Source: Agriotes lineatus (Eukaryota; Arthropoda; Insecta; Coleoptera; Elateridae). From it: a DNA stretch of 64,000 bases. This document shows positions 24,341 to 35,222 of this stretch, piece by piece. The stretch covers positions 49,107 to 113,106 of the forward strand of contig CALNHX010005134.1 of NCBI GenBank assembly GCA_940337035.1. Reading direction: 5' to 3'. A program made the position numbers and the translations under genes. The notes below the pieces were generated by a model. The model saw only the letters and a list, made by a program, of their open reading frames with translations. It was not told the origin of the DNA and ran no database searches. Within the stretch, counting starts at the first letter, position 1. Every line of letters begins with the position of its first letter.

Positions 24341-24821
24341 CAGTAAAACTGTCGAAAAAAACCCCGTCACCTTAAAAAAATTGACCGCGGCTATTCCTCT
24401 TGCCCAGTGGTTTAGGGTCATTAGACAAGTGTCAAACCAAACAGCCGTGCCCCCAGCCCATGCCAAACAGCTGCCATCTTGAAAACAATTACATTGGTTT
24501 TTTCTCGCTATTCATTGGTCGCACAGAAAGTTATTGAACAAAAAGTGTTGCAAATAAAATTCTACACATTTTTGGTCCATGCCGCTATACCGAGAAGTTG
24601 GTATTGCGAACGGTAGAGGGCGAAAAAGTTACCAAAAATTGGTTTCCGCCATGTTAGCTCTGTAGGGGTGGTTTTTCCCGAAAATTGCAAATGTGAAAGT
24701 TGTAGTGTTTGAAAAAATGTACACGAATCTCTTTTAATAATGTAATGGTTTTCAATGGTCTCCGAGTTAAAGCCCTTCAAAGTCAGCGCGGCGTGCGAAG
24801 TGTATATTCCGGCGCAGCAAA
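24341..24821 (+). repeat. Left long terminal inverted repeat, outer part
   Basis: It is inverted relative to about 35370-35850 with roughly 85-90% identity by eye, including the phrase GTGTAGAATTTTATTTGCAA (read on the other strand). It ends where the hAT element inserted. Confidence 0.85.
24814..24821. repeat. hAT target duplication GCAGCAAA, left
   Basis: The 8-bp GCAGCAAA is repeated exactly at 34123-34130; 8 bp is diagnostic for hAT insertion. Confidence 0.92.
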
Positions 24822-25400
24822 CAAGGGCATAGCCATGATTTTATTTTGGGGGGTGCCGAAACAGGGGGGAAGGTTTATAAGGATGTAACAGATAGTAACT
24901 AAATTCAAATTCATTAGAATAAAACAACGAACAAGAGACCAAAAAGTGAGTTTTATTATTGCTTGGAACAGAAAACTTATAATATAATTAATTGTATAGT
25001 TAAAGTTAAGATTGCTATGATGGCATCAAAAACTACAAGAGAACCAGCTTCCTGGGCACGCTCGCCATTACATCCAGTACTTGTTCTGGTGAAACACTGA
25101 CATTGCTGTAGTGAACGGGCAAGAGTGCAAGATCAGTTAGTCTTTCATTATTCATCCTGTTTCTTAAATACTTTTTTATTCTTTTCATTGTCGAAAATGA
25201 TCGTTCGGCTGTGCATGTTGACACTGAAAACAAAACGAATGATTAATGAATACTTCAGGCTAGGCTTCATAAAATTAATGTTTTTAACTAAACAGAGATT
25301 GATTCTTAGATAAGTTTATAAATAAAAACGAGCATTAAAGGTAAGTCAAGGTAAAACAGCATAACAACTGAAAAATGAATCAAAAAGAATTTAGTAGTGA

Positions 25401-25497
25401 AGGCTTTTTAAAAATTCCGAAATTTTCCAAAAAAATTATTAACTTAACGGCTTAGTTAATAATTTTTTTGGAAAATTTTGGAACCTTTAAAAAACCT
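25401..25497. repeat. Near-perfect palindrome in hAT intron
   Basis: Arms of about 42 bp (core AATTTTCCAAAAAAATTATT and its complement) are separated by about 11 bp. It may be a tiny MITE. Confidence 0.8.
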
Positions 25498-25674
25498 GAA
25501 CCTAATTATTAACTAAACTTACCTGGAAGTGTTGCCAAGATTTTAAGCAAATGGTGAATATGTGGTAAAAATGCCTTGTTGCAGTTATCCAGACAAACGG
25601 ATATAATTGGATATTTCTTCTTTGTCACCAGCTCTTCTTTTTCCCACTTGTTGCACCATATTAGGTACTCTGCT

Positions 25675-25693
25675 TTAAGGCGGCTAAGGAGAG
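25675..25693. repeat. 19-bp inverted repeat, left copy
   Basis: TTAAGGCGGCTAAGGAGAG is exactly inverted at 31906-31924. The two copies bracket the DNA inserted in the hAT transposase gene. Confidence 0.6.
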
Positions 25694-25739
25694 AGGATAG
25701 GCAACCCATCATACTGTAGAAATTTTGTAATAAAATCAG

Positions 25740-26340
25740 ATTCTGTTGAGCAAGATACAGCCCAGAAAAATGATTTTGAACAGGCGCTCGCTATTTCATA
25801 TTAATGTTAAATGATATTTAATCAACAGAGCGACGTTAGTTTTTGAAAAAAAAAATTCATATTATTTATAAAAACCAATTTGTGTATTTTATATATTTGC
25901 AGTATCAATTTATATGCTCAAAAAATGAGGAAACCAAATGCACACTGTTGATGTAACACCTGATTACAGTTATATAATATGAATAGATTGGTTTCAACTA
26001 AATCCATATTTTTGATATCTTACTCAAAACAATCTTAAAAATTCACATAAATTGTCTAAGTGAGCGATTCTAACCGGTAAAACAACTTCTACCTGCTGCA
26101 AGGGTGCAAGGAATTAGAAAGCGACTGTTAATCCCATCGCGTCAAAATAAGCAGCTTAGTAGCATTGAATGAAAAATGTAGTAGGTACCTACTCGGTATA
26201 CCCGCTGTAATTGTGACTAAAAATTAATTAAAGACATTGTTCCCTTCAAGAATAACAAATGCATTATTTATTTTAACAATTTATGTCAGTTTAATACAAA
26301 AATATAGCAACAACAATAATTAAAAAATGATACCTATATA
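25740..26340. other. Unassigned AT-rich sequence
   Basis: No gene or matching terminal repeat was recognised in this 600-bp stretch between the hAT exon and the MITE. Confidence 0.5.
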
Positions 26341-26347
26341 AGTTTGA

Positions 26348-26579
26348 TATACCGGGTGGGGACATTATTTGCTTGCACTAAAAATCTTTGTTAGAAAAAT
26401 TCAACACCTAGGTACTTAGAAACGCACTGCAAGTGAGTGATTAAATAACAATTTACGTAGCCTGTTGCCTGTATTGATATGAAATATGAAACTGTGTTTC
26501 TAGGTAACGAATTCGTTCGATAGAGATCACATAAAGTTTTTTACATATAATTGGAAATATGTAGTCCCCGCCCGGTATA
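26348..26579. mobile_element. Small MITE, TATACCGGG ends
   Basis: It starts TATACCGGGTGGGGAC and ends GTCCCCGCCCGGTATA (15 of 16 inverted match), 232 bp, consistent with TA-targeting non-autonomous elements. It lies just beyond the 3' end of the Mutator/YqaJ gene. Confidence 0.8.
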
Positions 26580-26710
26580 AGAACACATTCTCGTGGATGT
26601 CGAAGTAAAAAATAAGAAATTATTTATCGTAAACTTTTAATTTAGCATATTCGGCATAAATTAGTCGAAGACTAAAAATAGTAGTAATCGAATTTTTAAC
26701 ATGTTTTTTC

Positions 26711-29628
26711 TTAGTTCAAATAAATCTCTCTTATTTCTTGTTGTCGACATCTTCTAGAATCTAGTAATTCAGGTAGTAAAGAGCTTATATAAAAATCACA
26801 CAATCTTCTTTCCATATTTTCTTTCCAAAATGTATCATCCCTGAAATATATATTTTAATAAATAATAATTCATAAGCAGACTTTGAAAATAGCTTAAAGT
26901 ATACTGTAGCTAGAATATTAGGTACTTCTTAATTTCCTCTATATGTAACCCTCCCCTTGTATAAACCAGAAAATAATACAGTTCCCGTTTTGCAATATGC
27001 AAGAGGCCCTGGATTTGGTAAAAATAATTGTGACTTCGTTTGAGGTGTATTAATCCATTTTCGAGTTTACAAAAATCGATCTTCTTTTGAACAACAGCAT
27101 CGACAGGTGGCAAGTTTCCACTTTTATCCGAACTTTTAATTTCTATTAGTGCGTTGTCGTCAATTAATCCATCTGGCGAACATGCCAGATACGAATGTTC
27201 CTCATCAATTATTAACCCACTCCTTCGCACTGATTTTCCAGACTGTTCTTCGAATAACTTGATTGCCGTTTCTTCGTTTTCTAATCCGAACCGTGTGGCA
27301 TTAGTACCGCAGAAAGTCGAATATAGCAAGGAGGCAACTGTTTTTGCAGTAGACGTCGTTTTTCTCAATTTGCAAATTTTGCCAAATGTCGATGCTGTAA
27401 TTCGTTTTCTCCTCTCAGCTTTCCAAACTTCGCTGTTAGATTGAAGAACCGTTTCCTGGAATATTTTTTCTCTGTCAACGTCTTCTAGTTCGTGCAAAAA
27501 TTTTGCAGAGCTTGTAGCATACAAACTTGCATCCATATCTGCAACATGGTTGCAAGCTTCTGGACCATAATTTTCGTCTGCTGCTGCAAAGTCTTTCTTT
27601 TTTGTTGACTTGCCTGTAAGCAGTACATTACGTTTATTCATGTTCTCGACAAGGACACTAAATACATACCATTTCTGCGAAATTCTCTTGCTTTTCTTTT
27701 CCTATCAAGGAATCTCTCTAAGTGGAATCCGCAAGTGCCATTAGAACCTAAGCGATCTAGCACCATGCATTCGAAGTTGCCATCTGTATTATATGAAATT
27801 CCAGCCGCTTTACATCTCGTTTCGTAGGAGCCTTTTAGTGAAAAATTAAGTCTTTTACCACCCACGAATTTTGCGACAATGGAGTTGTAAGTTTCGGCTG
27901 CATTGGTATCCATATCGTGTAGCAAACTTCCTGCATTATTTGCAAGCCGCTTGTTTATATTTTTAATTACATCTAGAAGACCACTTGTTTGTAAATCAGG
28001 TATCAGGTTTTCCTAAAAAAAATGTATATCAAATCATTACCTTATAATAATTTAAAAAAGTTTATTACCTCTCCCTCCTTATCTTTTTTACAAAAATAAT
28101 TAGCACAAGCACTATGATCGCCAAATATGTGTTTTGGTCCATTTACAATGTCGTTTTTCAATAAGCTTGCCTTTGCAGAAAATGATTCGCTTCCCTTTTT
28201 CCTATATTCAATTGCTTTAGTAACAGCATTTCTAAATCTGCCTAAAGTATCGCCGTTGGTAATTTTTTTTCTAAGTACTATAGGAAATTTAGTGTCTTTA
28301 GCTATTTCAGCAATTTTATTTAAATAATTTCTGAGAAGGTGATTGCGACACTCAATTTTTTCTATAACAAATGTCGGTCCGTAGGGTGCTACTTCGGTCA
28401 ACTTTCTGTATACGCTGCTGTCGCCGTCTCCAATTATCTTGCCATAAATTAAACGATGCGTATCTACAGATTTTTTAAAACCCTCTACTATTATATCGGC
28501 TTCCATTGATGTAGAGCTGCTGTTCCAGTTTTTAAAACAGTGGTGTTGAACATCATTTCCTCTTGCGCATACGTAGCAATATTTGTTGCGTATTCCTACG
28601 TATAACAATTTTTTTGTTTTTGCGCCGATAATGCAAGCCTGTAAATACGAAAAAAAGATTTAAATACCTGTCTATATTCCTGATTCCTGTAAATATACAA
28701 AATATGTATTAGGTACTTACAACTCCAGATGAGGCATTGTAATTTGTACGGTAAGAGCGCTTACTCCACGCACCGTCGACTATTACAGGTATCACAGGAA
28801 TGCCCTCTTGGTTTACATCTCCTGATTCTACTGCTAATTTTGCTTCTTCTTCACCAGCAGCTTTCATTAATTCTTCACTTTCATGAGAAACAGCGGAAGA
28901 TATTTTATCATGAAATTTCGTATATGTTTTATTTGACATATTGGGAATGTCCATTGCTGGAAAAAGTTCGGATAATTGACTGTATCCTATCCCCATAGAT
29001 ATAGCACCCAAAACGGCTAGCGAATTGGTATTGATATTTTCATTGGGATTTTCAGTCCTTACAGCCTGTATAATATTGCAAACATCACATCTGAATGAAA
29101 GAACACTTTGTAGGCCTTCAATTTTTTCAGAGATGGGGGTCATGTCAAAGAAAGAACAATCAAAACCTAAAAATAAACATACAAGTACTTTTGAATGAAA
29201 ACAAGTGTTGGCTAGTTTGTCCTTCCCGTACCTTTATGTTTCAAAGCTTTTAGTTGACTTAAAAAATAAGAAATATTTATAAGTCGTCTACCGCTAATTT
29301 TCAATGGGTTTTTTACGGTTTTTTCTGTTTCGCAATAAAGTTCTTCAAGCTCCGTATCAGTACTGCTGTCGGCAATTTCATGATCAGATTGCCAGCTGTG
29401 ATTTTGCGATTCGTTATTCAAGGTATCGTCGTTACCAGTGCAAGAATCTGATTCGGAGTCGTCATCAATCTCAGAAACCGTTTCGCTTTCATCATTGGCC
29501 GATGCGTTCATCAATATGTTACCGTTATCGCAAGGTGCAGCACATTCAGGCGATAAAGAATTACTCTGATCGTCATAATTGCAGGTAAACGACATGACAC
29601 TGTCGACATCGGAAATTCCTAAAGCCAT
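26711..29628 (-). CDS. Mutator-like transposase fused to YqaJ-type nuclease, intact six-exon gene
   Basis: Exons 29628-29232, 29166-28721, 28638-28069, 28012-27670, 27613-26926 and 26840-26711 sum to 2574 nt, an uninterrupted 857-residue frame. All five introns are 56-85 bp with GT-AG ends. Residues 1-140 are acidic and disordered. A CDVC pair (159-162) and YCYVCARG/HHC (about 301-314) may bind zinc. DDE-type candidates are D263 (VIVDGAWSK), D352/D354 (IIGDGDSSVY) and E511 (TNAAETYNS). Residues about 587-857 form a PD-(D/E)XK domain: RRKRITAST, LENEETAIKLFEEQSG, SPDG (D733), IEIK (E743, K745) and YFYQIQG. Thus DNA transposition and exonuclease-like activities may sit in one protein. An upstream basic exon (31174-31247) may exist, but the region before the ATG has an in-frame TGA. 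Function is inferred. Confidence 0.85.
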
Positions 29629-29767
29629 ATCATCGGTACATCAACTCGAGCGGCAACTATTCCTTTTGGAGTGGTCTCTATACGAGCAAGAACTTTCCAT
29701 CTCCTGCAGCGAATTTGAAATTTTATTTTATTTAAGAATTTTATGAAATTATAAAATAATCTTGTAG

Positions 29768-29864
29768 GTAACAAGTTGCAAAATCCGTGTTTTTCGCACA
29801 CGACGTGTTGCCCAACGAGCGTAGCATCTAGTGCGAAAAACACGATCATTTTGCAACTTGTTAC
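29768..29864. repeat. Hairpin upstream of the Mutator/YqaJ gene
   Basis: GTAACAAGTTGCAAAAT...CGTGTTTTTCGCAC is repeated inverted (GTGCGAAAAACACG...ATTTTGCAACTTGTTAC) around a spacer of about 30 bp. It lies 140 bp before the start codon and may be a small foldback element or a structural regulatory site. Confidence 0.8.
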
Positions 29865-30070
29865 ATAAATAGCTATTTCCGCACTAGTGCAGGAAACGCC
29901 ACTTTCCACGCTCATTTTCATAGCAAAAGCCAAACTTTCTACACGGAAGTAGAACAACAAACAACAAACAGTTTTTTTTTAATTTACTGGAAAAATAATT
30001 ATTTCCATTATTCCAAACTTTATGCGCGCACTGTATGTTTTTCTTTCTGTATTAGTAGCAATGTAAATAA

Positions 30071-30095
30071 ATTAATAATAATAATAATAATAATA
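30071..30095. repeat. (TAA)n microsatellite
   Basis: A run of about eight TAA/ATA units. Confidence 0.9.
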
Positions 30096-30163
30096 GATTT
30101 AAGAAGTTAAATTACAAGTAGAAACATTACTGGCCTTTTGTCATTTTGTACTTATTTACACGG

Positions 30164-31135
30164 TGTTGATTTATATTTGAGACAGGACTTTCCCATACTG
30201 AATTAAATTGTTGTAAATATTGGCTCCCCTAATTATTTTAGAGCAAAAGTGCAAATAGGTAATTTGTTCAGCGTGAAAAGCTGCACTACTTACTTTTTCA
30301 ATATTACAACCATTTTCCATAAAATTAATGAAAATTATTTAAAAATTAAGCCAATTAATAGTGGATTGCCATGGCTTTGACAACTAAAAATGAGCAGTTA
30401 TAATATCACAAGAGCTTCGAAAATAATAATCGATTATTTTCGATTGCTCGAGTGGTATTCGTTACGATTATATAATGAATGGACTGATAATAATAAAATT
30501 TTAAGACGTTTTCTGACTTTTTGAGAAACTTCAAAAGGTGGTTACTATCGCAACACACATTGTTGGACCCACCGAAAAACCGAAGTGATTAAACGTCGTC
30601 AAGCGTATAATCGCCGCAACTATGATCAATTCGTAATTTCTATTGGCTAATTTTATCATAAATTATATAATCGTTGTTATTTGATATTCATTATTCGTTT
30701 TTCTGGTTGTTTGTGCTTTAATCTAATCTTCCTACATTTCTTCGGCATAATAATTATATTAATTATGGAATATTACACTACAGAAGAGAAAATTTTGTTT
30801 ATAAAGTGGTATTATGCCGGAAATTCTCTGCGTAACATCAGATATCTGTTTGTGGGGATTTTTATGGAACGAATGAGTATCAAATAACAACGACTGTTTT
30901 AAGTTGTCAAAGTCATGGCAATCCACTATTAACTGGCATAATTTTTAAATGATTTTCCTTAATTTTATGGAAAATGGTTGTAATATTGGAAAAAGTAAGT
31001 AGTGCATTAGATGCAGTTTTTCACGCTGAACAAATTACCTATGTACATTTTTGCTCTAAAATAATTAGGGGAGCCAATATTTACAACAATTTAATTTAGC
31101 ATGGGAAAGTCCTATGTCTCAAATATAAATCAACA
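30164..31135. mobile_element. Internally deleted DNA transposon with about 225-bp inverted repeats
   Basis: The arms are 30164-30386 and 30902-31135, starting TGTTGATTTATATTTGAGAC and about 90% identical by eye. The 515-bp interior holds only the first helices of a transposase (30764-30890). It probably descends from a full Tc1-like element by internal deletion. Confidence 0.85.
30764..30890 (+). pseudogene. Transposase N-terminal helix-turn-helix remnant
   Basis: The frame MEYYTTEEKILFIKWYYAGN continues with SLRNIRYLFVGIFMERMSIK and then stops. It resembles the N-terminal HTH (DUF4817-like) of insect Tc1/mariner-type transposases. It is too short to be functional, and its position inside long inverted repeats supports the assignment. 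Confidence 0.55.
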
Positions 31136-31173
31136 AACAAACAAAAATTCAAACAAGTTATACATATACTTAC

Positions 31174-31247
31174 GCTGCAGCAACTTGTTTCATAAGCACT
31201 TTTTTACTTCTTCTTGGCTGAGATATTCGATACTTCCCTTTTACCAT
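31174..31247 (-). other. Possible upstream exon of the intact Mutator/YqaJ gene
   Basis: ATG at 31247 opens 24 basic codons (MVKGKYRISQPRRSKKVLMK...) ending in a consensus donor (GC|GTAAGT). Copy 1 has a similar short basic first exon at 36050-36146. Joining this exon to acceptors near 29.7 kb meets a TGA before the start at 29628, so its use is uncertain. Confidence 0.4.
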
Positions 31248-31364
31248 TATAAATTACAAATGTAAAAGCAAAATGCACTAATACAACACTATAAAAGCAC
31301 TAGTAAATACTGTCACTTTCGTCAAAAACGAACGCAAGTACGTAACTAGCAAAAGGGTAATGAT

Positions 31365-31600
31365 AATTCGCTATTTATTATGCACATTTCCCTAATAATC
31401 CCCCCTTCAGTAAACTCATTAGGGTTCCTGTGTAATTTGTAATTTCTAGTTATTAACAAATAAACGATGACTAAACTTACAATTTATTCTGTGTGGAATG
31501 TTGTTGGTTTAATGTGCGATTTATTATGTACATTACTCTAATTGGTCTATTTGATAAACTCATTAGGTTTATGCGTAATTTCTAAATTACGGTAATTATG
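31365..31600. repeat. Diverged tandem duplication
   Basis: A segment of about 85 bp (ATTTATTATGnACATT ... AAACTCATTAGG ... GTAATTTnTAATTT) occurs at about 31370-31455 and again at about 31513-31598. It lies upstream of the Mutator/YqaJ gene and may be part of its promoter or terminal region. Confidence 0.6.
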
Positions 31601-31905
31601 CAAATGGTCACCATCCTTAAATATATGAAATCACAAATACATAAAGTAATTTTTATTATTGATAAGAAGCCATGGCACCTTCATAACGTAAATAATATTA
31701 ATTCAAAACTTGTCTGTTTAGTCATACAACCACTTTCTTTGTGTACCTACACACAAAAGTGACTCAAGGGATAAGTACTGTAAGTAGGTTTAAAGAAGAT
31801 TACTGACGACATTAACATTCCTTAGGGTCGAGAGTGGGTTTCAAACTGATGTATTATAAGTTGCCTGTATATATTTTGTGTAGGGGCAACGTACATTTTT
31901 CTCAG

Positions 31906-31924
31906 CTCTCCTTAGCCGCCTTAA
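31906..31924. repeat. 19-bp inverted repeat, right copy
   Basis: CTCTCCTTAGCCGCCTTAA is the exact complement of 25675-25693. Confidence 0.6.
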
Positions 31925-33696
31925 CTTCTGATGCAGCAGCAGCCCCTTCTTCTTTCTACTTCATCAACGTCATTTCTGGATGCATGGTTTAGAAGTATAA
32001 CTTTTAGTGCACTTAATACATCCTCCTGGCCATTGCTGAATCTGCTGTTGAGGTGGACTAATAAGTCATCCAAAAATGGGACAAAACATCAATGTCATCT
32101 CTCAATACCTGCAATGTCTCAATGACAGAAGTAGCATATCTGTATATTATGCTTAAATCAACATCTGGACTCTGTACATACTTTGAAAGAGGCAACGTAT
32201 AAGTAAACAATTTTTCGCAAGTCAAGAGGGACACCAAAAGTCACTTTTCTCGATAGCAGCAACCAGTCCACTTGCACGTGATGATATGGAACGGATACAC
32301 TCTGATAGCTCAAACAAACCGGGGACAATGGCCTCATAAAGCTCAACAAACACATTTTTTGCTTTCTGGAACATACTTTTTGATATTTGTTTTGAGTAAG
32401 TCCCCTGCATACGCGTTATTTCTGAATAAGGTACATATTTCTGTCATGGTGCCAAGACAGTTTCTTAAGTTCTTTTCACTTAAAGCTGATGACAATACAA
32501 GATTCAACCTGTGAGACACGCAATGAACGTAGATTGCTTTTGGGTACAGTTGTTTGATTTTGGCTTGTACGCCGTTGAACTGTCCACTCATAGTACTAAC
32601 GCCGTCATACACTTGACCAACCAATTTTTCCATTTCAAGACCTAGTTTTGTACATTGGCCTAAGATAACGGTTGTAACGCCTTCGGCAGTCATGCCAGTT
32701 ACAGGTGCAAGAGTAAGGAAATCTTCATGAACTGTGTTTTGTTCATCAACAAAACGTACAGACAAAGAGAGCTGCTCTGTGCCCGACACATCTAAAGTTT
32801 CGTCTGCTATAATTGTAAAGGCACCAGATGTATTTGCATTCTGTACAATTTTGTTTTGAATAATTTTTGAGCAAATGTCGAAAATCTCATTTTCTATGGG
32901 AGCACTCACATAGGTTGCGTTTCTTGGAGAGTTAAGTAGATGACTTTTCAATTTTTCGTCCCCACTACTCGCTCTAAATCTCAATAGAGCCCTAAACTTC
33001 CCATCCTTGTGATGCGACTTTTCCAAGGAAACTGGACCGTAGTTTTCAGGATCGTTTCAATTATAGATTTCAGGACCTCTCTATTTTCTGCAACCTGTTG
33101 CTTTCTCTGCTTGTCAACCTGAGAGGCAACACTGCCCGTTTTCATACTTAAAACATTCAAAAAGTGTTCATATTTTGTAATAGTGAGTATTGGAGTTAAT
33201 TAATGAGCCAATGCTTTCGTGACTCCCTTTTCCTAAGCTTTCAGTACAAAAAACTATACAGTACTTACAAAAAGCTCCATTTAATGATGTTGAATACGAC
33301 AGCCACGGTATATTACGAGCCAGTTGTGTTGAAATTTTCGTTTTTGCCCGCCTGCCATTTAGTTGGAAAATAAACATTTCTATTTGGCGTGAATGCATCA
33401 AACAATGCTTTACGCCTCGATACATCCATATTTTTAACAGAATATGGTGAAAAGACTAATTCTGAAATCTTATCTATGTCGTTTTCAGAAACCTCGCCAT
33501 ATTCTTGCACCTGTGGCTGTGAACTAGTGTTTTTAGTACTCTCAGTTTCAATTTGCACACAACTGTCACTGTCAGAGCTTTCATTTTTTTGAGTATTTGT
33601 TGAGCCAAAAGCCGAAGCTTCATTTTCAATTGATACTTTTGTTTGTTTTGAAAAATAACTCGCAATTGTTTTCTTTGTCACCTCCCGACGTTTCAT
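31925..33696 (-). pseudogene. hAT transposase N-terminal and catalytic part
   Basis: Starting at ATG 33696, the protein opens MKRREVTKKTIASYFSKQTK. It has an acidic region, a TTF-type zinc region (NIPWLSYSTSLNGAFCKYCI), DUF4371 with AFTIIADETLDVSGTEQL, then VGQVYDGVSTMSGQFNGVQA and YPKAIYVHCVSHRLNLVLSS. The aspartates in ADET and YDG are the expected catalytic pair. Frameshifts near 33350, 33030 and 32340 and a break after IDVLSHF near 32070 make it inactive. The C-terminal exons are 6 kb away at 25.0-25.7 kb. The closest type is the ZMYM/52-kDa-repressor-like hAT group. Confidence 0.88.
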
Positions 33697-33791
33697 ATTT
33701 TATTTTAGATATAACCGCACTATAATTATTCAGAGTCTAAACAAAGAACTGACGGCACTGTCACACTAGGTAGAAAGGCGTAACAAACGAC

Positions 33792-33849
33792 AATACACAC
33801 TACACAGGCACACAGCGTGTAATACACACCACACAGGCACATAGCGTGA
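33792..33849. repeat. Two 29-bp direct repeats, subterminal in the hAT element
   Basis: AATACACACTACACAGGCAC...GCGTGT is followed at once by a second copy with three changes. Subterminal repeats are common transposase-binding sites in hAT elements; that role is inferred. Confidence 0.75.
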
Positions 33850-34122
33850 GTTGTGAGACTAGACTGCAAAACTGCAATGCAAGCGCTGGGAGCGTGATCT
33901 GATGACTGGTGTGTGAGTCGAGTCGCTGAGCATGTTGGGTAGCGACCCTGCGCGTACGTACAGTCAGCCACAGAAGAGCTCCGACTAACCAGCAAGGCAG
34001 CAACACTGAGGTTTATTAAGCAGGTTAAAGAAGCCTCTCTTAGTCATTGTTAAAAACGTAATTTGATGAGAATTTCGTGGGGTGCTGGAGCACCTTCAGC
34101 ACAACCCCTGGCTACGCTCTTG

Positions 34123-34130
34123 GCAGCAAA
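34123..34130. repeat. hAT target duplication GCAGCAAA, right
   Basis: This is the exact 8-bp copy of 24814-24821. The sequence after it resumes the long inverted repeat interrupted at 24821. Confidence 0.92.
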
Positions 34131-34293
34131 GTAGCCATTTCTCTTTTGGGAGATAAAATCGTCACGTCACTCAAGTAGTTTCAATGTGAATAGGTTTTCA
34201 GAACCTATAGAAATTTTACACATTTTTGGTCATTGCCGCGATACCGAGAAATTGGTATAGGTAAAAAGAATGAAAATTATGGGAAAGGAATAT
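34131..34293 (+). repeat. Left long terminal inverted repeat, inner part
   Basis: It is inverted relative to 35223-35390 (for example CGATACCGAGAAATTGGTAT) and continuous with 24341-24821 once the hAT element is removed. Confidence 0.85.
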
Positions 34294-34439
34294 GGCAGTA
34301 TATTGAAAGTAATTTATTTTTGCATAAACCCTAAGATATATTGTAGTTTACTCACACACGTTTTCTTTTTGTTTAGCTGTTCTCTTGTCTTGGTTCGGAG
34401 TCTCGGACACAACCGAGTCATTATCGACCATGGTAGGAG

Positions 34440-34770
34440 TGTTGCTTAAAATTTTATTGAAAAAAGAGCACACAACTTTGAAGGTAATTCCTCGTTGGTG
34501 TCATCATATTCATCCTCGCTGTCTGATTCAATATTGGTTGAGTTGTAGTAGGTTTGTCCGCCGCAATTTTTTCACATTGTGGAACAATCGAGGCCAACTT
34601 TTCTGCAACCACAAGCTGGCCCACAATTTTTCGTACACCCACAGGATACGAGGTTCCAGAGGCTTGCAGGTGCGGAATCTTTGAGAGTTTTCACAGGCTC
34701 CAATTCTTGGGAACATCTTTTCCATCCCCAATTCGTCGGTTCGAGAATGCAAGCCATCCATTGCTAAACA
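34440..34770 (-). pseudogene. Cysteine-rich (CXC/CRC-like) C-terminal fragment captured in the element
   Basis: The minus frame reads LEPTNWGWKRCSQELEPVKT, then SCGCTKNCGPACGCRKVGLD and CSTM, then TGA where a cysteine is expected, then KNCGGQTYYNSTNIESDSED. The cysteine spacing (CxCx4Cx3CxCx6C...) resembles Tesmin/TSO1-type CXC motifs. The sequence before it (WGWKRCSQ) resembles the tail region of the nuclease-like family at 11.4-13.9 kb (compare WVHTPLGL), so this is probably the end of a related gene. The N-terminal remainder is absent. Confidence 0.5.
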
Positions 34771-35222
34771 TCATTTGGCCCAGTTAAAATCTTTATTTTG
34801 TACCCACAATAGAAAATCTTTTTGGTCAACATCATAATTGTGGCAGCTTTTAGCAATATTATAACAGGTTCAGCAATAACAAATTACAAAAAATAGTCGG
34901 AAAACACTTACTTAAAAACAAATTATCGATTTATTTCATTTGGCCCATATGATCAAAATATCGTTTAGTTCACCTTAGCATGTTTTGGTTGAAATGAAAC
35001 AAGATGTTTGTTGTTTAATAACATATAGACAATCGGTTGGTCATTCTTGTGGCAAAATTTACAAGTAATTGTAATTATCGTATTATAGTGTATGAAATAT
35101 TGCGAAACTATAAAACAACAGAATCCATAGCAGAAAGCAAATTTGGGACGAAGTCCAAATATTACACCAGCAAATTTAAGAGCTTTACTGATCTGGGCCA
35201 AATGATATGATTCTGGGCTCGT

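Larger units (their letters stand above)
25033..25725 (-). pseudogene. hAT transposase C-terminal exons
   Basis: The first exon reads LLSRLKAEYLIWCNKWEKEE to HIHHLLKILATLP. After a GT-AG intron (about 25225-25523) comes the dimerisation domain VSTCTAERSFSTMKRIKKYL and NERLTDLALLPVHYSN. These are the C-terminal motifs of the DUF4371/TTF-type hAT transposases. The intron contains a strong palindrome (25401-25497). It belongs to the gene starting at 33696. Confidence 0.85.
24822..34122 (-). mobile_element. hAT element, 9.3 kb, with further insertions
   Basis: The ends are CAAGGGCATAGCCA and, inverted, CAAGAGCGTAGCCA (12 of 14 matching), bracketed by GCAGCAAA. The transposase gene reads on the minus strand, N-terminal part at 33696-31920 and C-terminal part at 25725-25033. 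Between them lies about 6 kb of inserted DNA carrying the intact Mutator/YqaJ gene and two non-autonomous elements. Confidence 0.88.

Noticed and set aside
33726..34006. Two overlapping minus-strand frames (89 and 68 codons).
   Set aside because: They lie in the hAT 5' non-coding end and are made by the 29-bp tandem repeats; no protein features.
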